Shown here: piece by piece, positions 40,784 through 46,899 of the stretch | Layout of the letters: each line of letters opens with the position of its first letter | Position numbering within the stretch: position 1 is the first letter of the stretch | Origin: JAAETI01 sp964195945 | GTDB lineage: Bacteria; Actinomycetota; Acidimicrobiia; Spongiisociales; UBA5794 | Reading direction: 5' to 3' | Assembly (NCBI GenBank): GCA_964195945.1 | Contig: CAXMRC010000187.1 | Span: forward strand, 1 to 46,899 | Length of the DNA: 46,899 nucleotides | Notes under the pieces: model-generated | Database searches by the model: none | The model's input: only the letters and a program-made list of their open reading frames with translations | What the model was told of the DNA's origin: nothing | Program-made: the position numbers and the translations under genes

Positions 40784-41731
40784 ATGGCAACAGGTGGATC
40801 AACAAAGGTCGTAATCGCCGCGTTCTTTGCGAACCTCGGAATCGCGATAGCAAAGTTCATCGGCTTTGTCTTTACGCGCTCATCTTCGATGCTGGCCGAG
40901 TCGATCCACTCGGCGGCAGACACCGGTAACCAGGCTCTATTGCTGCTCGGCGGACGACTCTCCAAGCGGGATCCCGACGAGGAATTCCAGTTTGGTTACG
41001 CCAGGGAGCGGTACTTTTGGTCGTTTGTCGTGGCGATGGTGCTGTTCTCGCTCGGTTCGTTGTTTGCGCTGTTCGAGGGGTACGAGAAGATCCGACATCC
41101 AGAAGAGCTCGAAAACGTTATATGGGCATTCGGCATCCTTAGCCTCGGCTTTGTATTCGAGGGTTATGCGTTCCTTACTGCAGTGCGAACAGCAAGAGAT
41201 ATCAAGGGTCAGCGCACCTGGTGGCAGTTTATTCGCACCTCGAGGGTCCCGGAACTCACGGTTGTCCTACTCGAGGACTTCGGCGCACTCACTGGTCTCT
41301 TTGTCGCGATTACTGCGATCGGCATCGCCACCATTACCGGAGCTCCTATCTGGGATGGAATCGGGACCGTCAGTATCGGCTTGCTGCTTGGCGCCATCGC
41401 CATCCTCCTCGCCTTCGAGATGAAGGGCCTACTCATCGGTGAGTCAGCCCGCCCCGGTGTATACCAAGAGATTCGATCGGCAATGCAAGGCTCACCCCAC
41501 GTCGTTGACGTCATCCATCTACGGACCCAGCACTTCGGCCCTGAGGAGCTCCTGGTCGGCGCCAAGATCGTGTTTGATTCTGACCTCTCCTTTCCGGCGC
41601 TGGCTGATGCAATCAACGAGGTCGAGCGCCGAGTGCGCGAGGTAGTGCCCATCGCCCGCCCGATGTACATCGAGCCAGACATCGGCCGCACCCCAGCGCC
41701 ACCCGTCGATGCCGTAGACCACCACGATTGA
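40784..41731 (+). CDS. Cation diffusion facilitator (CDF) metal transporter
   Basis: A 315-residue membrane antiporter that exports Zn or another divalent metal. Six hydrophobic helices are visible. The helix 2 metal site is in SIHSAADTGNQALLLLGG (His/Asp) and the helix 5 site in LLEDFGALTGLF (Glu/Asp), the pattern of the ZnT9-like branch. A C-terminal cytoplasmic domain (EIRSAMQGSPHVVDVIHLRT onward) completes it, ending in an AVDHHD tail. With the Zur/Znu system at 20-23.6 kb the window holds both zinc uptake and possible efflux. Confidence 0.9.
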   Translation: MATGGSTKVVIAAFFANLGIAIAKFIGFVFTRSSSMLAESIHSAADTGNQALLLLGGRLSKRDPDEEFQFGYARERYFWSFVVAMVLFSLGSLFALFEGYEKIRHPEELENVIWAFGILSLGFVFEGYAFLTAVRTARDIKGQRTWWQFIRTSRVPELTVVLLEDFGALTGLFVAITAIGIATITGAPIWDGIGTVSIGLLLGAIAILLAFEMKGLLIGESARPGVYQEIRSAMQGSPHVVDVIHLRTQHFGPEELLVGAKIVFDSDLSFPALADAINEVERRVREVVPIARPMYIEPDIGRTPAPPVDAVDHHD

Positions 41732-41746
41732 TCGCGACAGTATTGA

Positions 41747-41752
41747 TATCAT
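41747..41752 (+). promoter_or_regulatory. Predicted -10 element, leaderless start of the kinase gene
   Basis: TATCAT ends 6 nt before ATG 41759, in the 27-nt gap after the CDF gene. No clear -35 is seen. Confidence 0.4.
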
Positions 41753-41758
41753 GAGCTC

Positions 41759-42406
41759 ATGAAGGGCGACATCATCCTCGTAGGCGAGGAACACAAGAAC
41801 GCTGCAGAGCAGATCATCGGCAGACTTTTCGACGAGATCGCCGCCACCGAACGTCGCTACACGATGACCGTCGCCGGCGAATCAGGTAGCGGCAAGTCCG
41901 AAACGGGGCAGGCGCTCTCCGACGCTCTCGGCGAGCGCGGGGTAAAGGCAGTTGTGCTCCAGCAGGACGACTACTACGTGCTCCCACCCAGGTTCAACGA
42001 CGCCGCCCGCCGCGCCAACTTTGCCTGGGTGGGCATCACCGAGGTGCGGCTCGAACTGATCGACCAGCATCTGCGGCAAGCCCGCGAGGGGGCACCCGCC
42101 ATCGTGAAACCGCTGGCAATATACGACGACAACCAGATCACCGAGGAGACGATCTCGCTGGAAGGCGCCACGGTTGTCATCGCCGAAGGCGTCTACACAT
42201 CCCTGTGCGATAACGTTGACCGGCGAGTGTTCATTGACCGCAACCGGCTGGAGACGATGCAACACCGAATGAAACGGGGACGAGAGGAGTTCGATCCTTT
42301 CATCGAGGAGGTCCTCGTGAAGGAGCACGAGATCATCTCACAGCATCGCTCCCGGGCCGACGTTGTCATCACCCGGGATTACGACGTCGAGCTTGTGACG
42401 GTGTAA
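41759..42406 (+). CDS. Uridine kinase/phosphoribulokinase-family P-loop kinase
   Basis: A 215-residue kinase. The P-loop is MTVAGESGSGKSETG (about 37-50); QQDDYYVLPPRF carries the conserved Asp and Tyr of uridine-kinase-like enzymes, and VIAEGVYTSL plus RVFIDRNRLETMQHRMKRG follow the family order (Walker B-like, then lid Arg residues). Whether it phosphorylates uridine, another nucleoside or a sugar is open. The N-terminal 30 residues are an unusual Glu/Lys-rich extension before the core. Two hairpins follow its stop. Confidence 0.8.
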   Translation: MKGDIILVGEEHKNAAEQIIGRLFDEIAATERRYTMTVAGESGSGKSETGQALSDALGERGVKAVVLQQDDYYVLPPRFNDAARRANFAWVGITEVRLELIDQHLRQAREGAPAIVKPLAIYDDNQITEETISLEGATVVIAEGVYTSLCDNVDRRVFIDRNRLETMQHRMKRGREEFDPFIEEVLVKEHEIISQHRSRADVVITRDYDVELVTV

Positions 42407-42408
42407 AC

Positions 42409-42449
42409 GGCTGCTGCAAGCAGCCTGGAGTTCGATACGATCGAACTCC
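42409..42449. terminator. Double hairpin terminator between convergent genes
   Basis: Two perfect hairpins in series: GGCTGCT-gca-AGCAGCC (42409-42425) and GGAGTTCGAT-acg-ATCGAACTCC (42427-42449). They fill the gap between the kinase stop and the 3' end of the minus-strand GH13 gene. No U-tract is present. Confidence 0.7.
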
Positions 42450-42458
42450 CCGCCGGGG

Positions 42459-44216
42459 TCAGCGACGGTACTCCAATGTTTGCGCGGCACCCGCCCCGTC
42501 CGAGTGCGTCACGGCAAAGCTGTGATCTCGGAGGTTGGCTCGCAACGTCGCGGTGTGACCGTTGTGCTGCCAGGTCATATGCAACAGGTGCGTCTTTGTC
42601 TCGAGAATCTCGAGTTCACCGCGGAAGGCGGGCGAAGTGTTCCGCAAGCGCATTAGATCCAGCTGGTCTTTCACGACTGCTTTCTTGAGGCCCTCTTCGA
42701 TGTCGCCCAGCGTCAGGGTCGTGCGGTTGATTTCCTTGTGACCCCCGGTGCCGCCGCGATTGGCGGCGGCGTAGTCGTTCTTGCCAGCAAACAAGTCGAG
42801 GTACCAGACCTGTGGGACGCCGGGGGTGAACAGCTGGATGGCGCGGGCCAGGCGCAGCTTCTGTTCATCCTCGCCCAGGGCGCTGAAGTAGGTCGCATTC
42901 ACTTGGTAGTAGGCAATCTTCTTGCCATCCGCACCGTATAGATTCTTGATCCTGCCGCCCCGTTCGAGGATGTTCTCGATGACGGTATCGATCTGCTCGT
43001 CGGACAACAGACCCGGCCGGAAGTCGGTGGCAGACTGCTTACCCCTGAGATCGAGAACCGGGATCCCGTCATGGCAACCCAGCATATTCACTGTAAGCAG
43101 GTTCTTCTCAACCAGTTCGCGAATCCACTGCAGGAGATGCCGGTTCGTGCCACGGTCGAGCGCATCGATTACCAGGGCCGGGAGAAAGAAGTCGTAAACG
43201 GGAAAACCGTTCTCCGCTACTTCCTCGTGCAGACCAGTGCCGTATTCAGCATGGATTTCCGGTAGCAACACCAGGTCATGGTTGTCGGCCATCGACTTCA
43301 GACGATCGAGGAACTGCCAGGTACCGGGCTTGTTGAAGAAGTTCGACATGCCGACCTGCTTGTGCAGGTAGGCGAAGGCGTCGAGCCGCACCAGCTTGGC
43401 GCCGTAACCGTGGAGCTTTCCCAGGGTCTCGGCGTAGAACTCCCAGACCTTTTCTGATCGAGCGTTGAGGTCCATCTGCCCCAGGTAGCGGCGTCTGTTC
43501 TCGGCCACAGCCATCAGGGTGGCCTTGTAGGCGGACCATTCACCGAAATCGATGTCCGTTGGATACGGATCCTCATCGATAGCCAGGTTGAAGATCGACA
43601 CGATCTGCTCTGCCGCGTCGGGCGTGACGCCGTCGATCTCCGCAAGGTCCTGTGGGTCGAGGTGGGCGTAACTCACCTCCTGGTAGAAGGTGTTCCAGTA
43701 CGGGCGTTCCGAGCCATCGGGAAACAGAACCTTGAGTATGGGCAGTCCCGGTTTACGCATATACAGGAGGTCCAGATGCTGCTGGTTGGGCACGACGAAG
43801 CCCTCTGGCCCCATTTTGCCGTGCTGCTCCCAGAATTCGTTCCAGTCGATGAAGAACCTTCTGAACGGCGATTCGTCACCCTTCTCGATCAGGTCCCGGA
43901 ACTGCGGTGAATTCACCGAAAGATGATTGAGGACCAAGTCGAACTTGAAACTGAGGTTCAGCTCGTTCGCCGTTTCGAGGTCCTCGCGGGATACGAGTTC
44001 CTGATTGAGGCTGTAGTCGATGATGGAAAAGCCGCGATCGAGGTCGCCGTTGAAGAACGTTGGAAGCACATAGAACAGCGAGAAGACATCTTCAAACTGC
44101 GGCAATCCGAGCACACCCATGACATCGGCGAGGGTTCCCCCAATGCTGTCGGGATATGCGTTGAACATCACCCCGTTGAGTAGTTCACGTTTCGTCAAGG
44201 CGCAGTCAGAGGTCAT
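42459..44216 (-). CDS. GH13_18 glycoside phosphorylase-like enzyme (sucrose phosphorylase family)
   Basis: Alpha-amylase-superfamily protein of 585 residues, close to sucrose phosphorylase. Motifs: DLVLNHLSVNSPQF (region I), nucleophile Asp in LVRLDAFAYLHKQ, acid/base Glu in LLPEIHAEYG and transition-state Asp in LGCHDGIPVLD. The family reversibly phosphorolyses sucrose, sucrose 6-phosphate, glucosylglycerol or glucosylglycerate. It is longer than typical sucrose phosphorylases (about 490-505), mainly through added segments near 160-230, so the substrate may differ. No signal peptide; cytoplasmic. No Shine-Dalgarno before ATG 44216. Confidence 0.87.
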   Translation of the reverse strand: MTSDCALTKRELLNGVMFNAYPDSIGGTLADVMGVLGLPQFEDVFSLFYVLPTFFNGDLDRGFSIIDYSLNQELVSREDLETANELNLSFKFDLVLNHLSVNSPQFRDLIEKGDESPFRRFFIDWNEFWEQHGKMGPEGFVVPNQQHLDLLYMRKPGLPILKVLFPDGSERPYWNTFYQEVSYAHLDPQDLAEIDGVTPDAAEQIVSIFNLAIDEDPYPTDIDFGEWSAYKATLMAVAENRRRYLGQMDLNARSEKVWEFYAETLGKLHGYGAKLVRLDAFAYLHKQVGMSNFFNKPGTWQFLDRLKSMADNHDLVLLPEIHAEYGTGLHEEVAENGFPVYDFFLPALVIDALDRGTNRHLLQWIRELVEKNLLTVNMLGCHDGIPVLDLRGKQSATDFRPGLLSDEQIDTVIENILERGGRIKNLYGADGKKIAYYQVNATYFSALGEDEQKLRLARAIQLFTPGVPQVWYLDLFAGKNDYAAANRGGTGGHKEINRTTLTLGDIEEGLKKAVVKDQLDLMRLRNTSPAFRGELEILETKTHLLHMTWQHNGHTATLRANLRDHSFAVTHSDGAGAAQTLEYRR

Positions 44217-44325
44217 GTTGCGGGCTCGGGTGGTTGTTTGCGCTTGCGGGGGCGAGTGTACAGCCGACCTCGCCCGGGGAGCGGTCGTTGCGGTATCTTT
44301 GGCACCGAGCTAGCGAGGTACTCAC

Positions 44326-45477
44326 ATGCGCTTCCGCACCAAACAGATTCATGCCGGCGTGACCCCGGATCCGACCACTGGCGCAATACTGACGCCGATC
44401 CATCAATCCACAACGTTCGTTCAGCCGTCCGTTGATGAGTACATGGCTACCGGCTACTCGTACTCGCGCTCTGGAAATCCCACGGTGCGGGCCCTCGAGG
44501 TCAAGGTGTCCACGCTCGAAGACGGCGCCGACGCCGCCGCTTTTGGAACCGGGATGGCCGCAACCAACGCGGTGATGCTGGCCATGCTCAATGCGGGAGA
44601 CCACGTTGTCTTCTCAGACGTCGTCTATGGCGGCACGTATCGTCTGGCCACCCAGGTCTACCGCCGTTTTGGCGTCGAGTACGACTTCGTCGACACCTCC
44701 GACGCAAAAAACGTCGCTGGAGCTCTTCGTGGCAACACCAAGCTGATCTTCACCGAGACGCCGGCCAACCCCACCCTCAAACTCACCGACATCGCCGCTG
44801 TGTCCGAGATCGCCACGGCCCACGGGATCCCCCACTGCGTCGACAACACCTTTCTCACCCCGTACTACCAGCGGCCTTTCGAGCTTGGCGCCGATCTCAT
44901 CGTCCACTCCACCACTAAGTACTTCGATGGACACAATGCCACGGTTGGCGGGGCGGTCGTCTCGAGAACCGCGGAATTGCACGAGAAGATCAAGTTCATT
45001 CAGAATTCGACCGGAACCACCATGTCACCCCAGGTGGCTTGGCTAACCCTGCAGGGAACCAAAACGCTGTCGGAGCGTCTCGATAGACAGTCGGACAATG
45101 CCATGCAGGTGGCCTGCTTTCTCGAGGCCCACCCGAAGGTGAACAAGGTTGCCTATCCGGGTTTGGAGTCGTTTCCACAACATGAGTTGGCCAAGAAACA
45201 GGCCTCCGGTTTTGGAGCGATGGCCTGGTTCGAGGTCCAGGGCGGCGTCGAAGCAGGCAAGAAACTGATGGGTCTCGTCGAGTTGTGGACGCTGGCGGAG
45301 AACCTCGGCTCTGTCGAATCCTTGATCACCCATCCGGTCACGATGACACACGCAGCAATCGAACCGGAAGAGAGACTAAAGGTCGGCATCACCGATGGCC
45401 TGGTCCGTATCTCGGTCGGTATGGAGGACGTTGCGGATCTGATTGAGGACCTGGAGCAGGCGCTCGACCGCATATGA
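44326..45477 (+). CDS. metB: Cystathionine gamma-synthase-like trans-sulfuration enzyme
   Basis: PLP enzyme of the Cys/Met metabolism family, 383 residues. RTKQIHAGVTPDPTTGAIL opens the fold, SYSRSGNPTVRALE carries phosphate-binding residues, VDNTFLTPYYQRPFELGADL precedes the PLP Lys in HSTTKYFDGHN, and MSPQVAWLTLQGTKTL is a late motif. It could be cystathionine gamma-synthase or gamma-lyase; sequence alone does not settle this. CGAGG is 7 nt before the ATG. It overlaps the YbaK gene by 4 nt (ATGA). Confidence 0.87.
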   Translation: MRFRTKQIHAGVTPDPTTGAILTPIHQSTTFVQPSVDEYMATGYSYSRSGNPTVRALEVKVSTLEDGADAAAFGTGMAATNAVMLAMLNAGDHVVFSDVVYGGTYRLATQVYRRFGVEYDFVDTSDAKNVAGALRGNTKLIFTETPANPTLKLTDIAAVSEIATAHGIPHCVDNTFLTPYYQRPFELGADLIVHSTTKYFDGHNATVGGAVVSRTAELHEKIKFIQNSTGTTMSPQVAWLTLQGTKTLSERLDRQSDNAMQVACFLEAHPKVNKVAYPGLESFPQHELAKKQASGFGAMAWFEVQGGVEAGKKLMGLVELWTLAENLGSVESLITHPVTMTHAAIEPEERLKVGITDGLVRISVGMEDVADLIEDLEQALDRI

Positions 45478-45956
45478 GTGGGGACCCCCTTCTTTCCCTG
45501 CTGGCAAGGTCGGGCACGGAGTTCGAGATTGTCCCTTGCGACCCAGATTTAGCTGACACTGCCGAGTTCTGCGCCGCCTACGGATACGACCTAGCCGACT
45601 CGGCCAACACGATCCTGGTCGTCGGCAAACGTGACCCGCGGGTGTACGTCGCCTGCATCGTGCTGGCAACCACTCGCCTCGACGTCAACGGTGCGGTGCG
45701 CAAGCGTCTCGGAATTAGACGCACTTCGTTTGCTTCTGCCGACGAGACCGTCGCTGTGACTGGCATGGCAGTCGGCGGCGTAACCCCGTTCGGCCTGCCA
45801 GACGACCTTCCCATCTGGGTCGATGCCCGGGTCATGGGCCGCGCGAGGCTTGTACTTGGCGGTGGCTCCCGAGACCGCAAAGTCCTGGCCGCACCTTCGA
45901 TTCTCGAAGCAATGCCAAACGTCGAAGTGGTGCCCGAGTTGGCGAAAGAGATCTAG
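45474..45956 (+). CDS. YbaK/EbsC-family aminoacyl-tRNA deacylase-like protein
   Basis: A 160-residue protein of the YbaK/ProXp fold, which removes wrong amino acids from tRNA (for YbaK, Cys from tRNA-Pro). Diagnostic segments are DLADSANTILVVGK, the catalytic Lys in NGAVRKRLGI, and VTGMAVGGVTPFGLP. Coupling by a 4-nt overlap to a cysteine/methionine-metabolism gene fits a link to cysteine or homocysteine. A terminator follows. Confidence 0.87.
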   Translation: MSGDPLLSLLARSGTEFEIVPCDPDLADTAEFCAAYGYDLADSANTILVVGKRDPRVYVACIVLATTRLDVNGAVRKRLGIRRTSFASADETVAVTGMAVGGVTPFGLPDDLPIWVDARVMGRARLVLGGGSRDRKVLAAPSILEAMPNVEVVPELAKEI

Positions 45957-46004
45957 AAACCCGCTGAGAGTTCCTTGGCCGCACGCCTCCTCAGCCCAAT
46001 GGAA

Positions 46005-46034
46005 ACGGCCGGTGACTTTTCGGTCACCGGCCGT
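46005..46034. terminator. Bidirectional terminator
   Basis: A perfect 12-bp stem (46005-46016 with 46023-46034) with loop TTTTCG, followed by CCCGTTTT on the plus strand. It separates the convergent YbaK and metallopeptidase-like genes. Confidence 0.8.
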
Positions 46035-46062
46035 CCCGTTTTCCGTATCGTCACCGGCTGTT

Positions 46063-46842
46063 CTAGATGGGCCGGATGACCCTCCAGCTGTTTAGCCAGA
46101 AGACACTTGTTGAGGTGCGGCTTAGCTGCACGGTTTCGCCATAGATTTCAACGGTGGCCGGAATCGCCGCGGATAGACTCTCGGCGATGGGCTCCGGATC
46201 AACAAAGGGCTGGCCGATCACTTGGTCGACCATCACCGAAGTTACCGAACCGGTACCAGGCGAATAGGGAACCGGTTCGTACGAATCTGCCGGAGGTGTG
46301 CTCGACGCGCCGGCCAACCACCGAGAAATAAGCGCGGTAGTCGTCGTACCAACCGATATGCCACCTTCACCCGTTCCTGTAATGGTGATAGCCATAGCTT
46401 CGGCGAAATGCTCCGCTGGCGTAGCCGACCAACCAACTGAGTAGTCGAACCAGTCACGTTCCTCCGGCAAACCTTGAGACCAGTAGAAGGCGTGGGCAAA
46501 CTCTGCGTCGGCGACCACACCACAAGCGAGGAAGGTGTGGTGGGAGAGCTCGTGGACCACGATCGCACCCATACCGACGACGGAGTCTGTGGGGTCGATG
46601 ACTACTTCACCGGTCTGCGTGCGGTATTCGCCTCGTCGCCCATCGAGTACCTCGTAAACGATGGCAACCCCGGAGGAACAACTCTGCCGGACTTCCAGAG
46701 AACCGAGCCACTGGTCGTAAGCAGCATCGACAATGGTCTCAACCTGGGCGGAAACTGTAAGGGTGTCGGCATACGCGACTGTTGACCCGGCTACGGGTCC
46801 TATGAGCGTCCCCGCAATAATCAGCGCTATCCATGACCGCAT
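46063..46842 (-). CDS. Secreted protein with HExxH zinc-metallopeptidase motif
   Basis: A 259-residue exported protein. The signal peptide ends near residue 25 (STVAYA). The motif VVHELSHHTFLACG fits the HExxH zinc site, and SATPAEHFAEAMAI about 50 residues later could give the third ligand (Glu), as in gluzincins. The C-terminal part (about 190-259) is Ser/Thr/Pro-rich and then beta-strand-like. I do not recognise a named family, so peptidase activity is inferred from the motif and secretion. CGGAGG precedes the ATG. No neighbour explains its job. Confidence 0.7.
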   Translation of the reverse strand: MRSWIALIIAGTLIGPVAGSTVAYADTLTVSAQVETIVDAAYDQWLGSLEVRQSCSSGVAIVYEVLDGRRGEYRTQTGEVVIDPTDSVVGMGAIVVHELSHHTFLACGVVADAEFAHAFYWSQGLPEERDWFDYSVGWSATPAEHFAEAMAITITGTGEGGISVGTTTTALISRWLAGASSTPPADSYEPVPYSPGTGSVTSVMVDQVIGQPFVDPEPIAESLSAAIPATVEIYGETVQLSRTSTSVFWLNSWRVIRPI

Positions 46843-46899
46843 ATCAGTGGTGCCTCCGTTGAGCTACCAGTGTCCGGTCGGCGAACGGAATCTGCGGGT

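Noticed and set aside
1..46899. tRNA, rRNA, CRISPR arrays, insertion sequences or phage genes
   Set aside because: No T-arm-like GGTTCRA contexts with acceptor stems, no regularly spaced repeats, and no transposase, integrase or phage proteins were seen by eye; a tRNAscan or Infernal run would settle the RNA part.

Overview
The window is about 47 kb of high-GC, gene-dense chromosome. It looks like an actinobacterium, with Acidimicrobiia-type lineages my best guess. The reasons are two LytR-CpsA-Psr (LCP) proteins, an LppM-like lipoprotein, an F420/PPOX-class oxidoreductase, many GTG/TTG starts, several start codons lying 6-7 nt after a -10-like hexamer (leaderless style), and an Lnt with Ser at the catalytic Cys position. 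I saw no rRNA, tRNA, CRISPR array, phage or insertion sequence. This assignment is an inference from gene content.

Layout. 1-2.4 kb: polar amino acid ABC importer (minus strand). 2.6-5.4 kb: an ArsR regulator with a readable promoter/operator, an LppM-like lipoprotein, MobA and a dienoyl-CoA isomerase-type crotonase. 5.7-13.4 kb: a tightly overlapping plus-strand surface-polysaccharide operon: a GT-C glycosyltransferase, the WbpD/WbpE/WbpB/WbpI set for UDP-ManNAc3NAcA synthesis, an FAD oxidoreductase and a polysaccharide deacetylase, facing a GT2 glycosyltransferase. 14.6-19.9 kb: class III aminotransferase, Lnt, inositol-monophosphatase-family enzyme and a YtcJ-like amidohydrolase. 19.9-23.6 kb: a zinc regulon, with zur-znuC-selW-zinc-ribbon on minus and znuA-znuB on plus, sharing a Fur/Zur-type operator. 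23.7-32.9 kb: mixed metabolism (alpha/alpha-toroid protein, broken TOPRIM gene, DUF4342, PPOX, ROK sugar kinase, IlvD, LCP, class V aminotransferase, SDR, frameshifted EamA transporter). 33.0-38.4 kb: NfeD-flotillin pair, a polytopic LCP protein, and a fused flippase/sugar-phosphate transferase. 38.6-46.9 kb: two small membrane proteins, EamA transporter, CDF metal transporter, uridine-kinase-like enzyme, GH13_18 phosphorylase-like enzyme, trans-sulfuration enzyme, YbaK and a secreted HExxH protein.

The most notable observation is a selenoprotein W-type gene at 20160-20396 (minus). Reading one in-frame TGA as selenocysteine joins a CxxU redox motif to an otherwise headless SelW/Rdx protein. 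A stem-loop that fits the bacterial SECIS rules lies just downstream of the TGA. The gene starts 9 nt after znuC in what looks like a Zur-controlled operon. By contrast, an in-frame TGA in the TOPRIM gene (24900-25454) sits where I expect Arg and looks like an ordinary nonsense mutation.

The polysaccharide genes fit together across the window. The 5.7-13.4 kb operon makes and modifies the sugars. The 36.5-38.4 kb fusion could both load the first sugar on the lipid carrier and flip the product. The LCP proteins could attach the polymer to the cell wall. UDP-GlcNAc 6-dehydrogenase (WbpA) and a polymerase were not found here.
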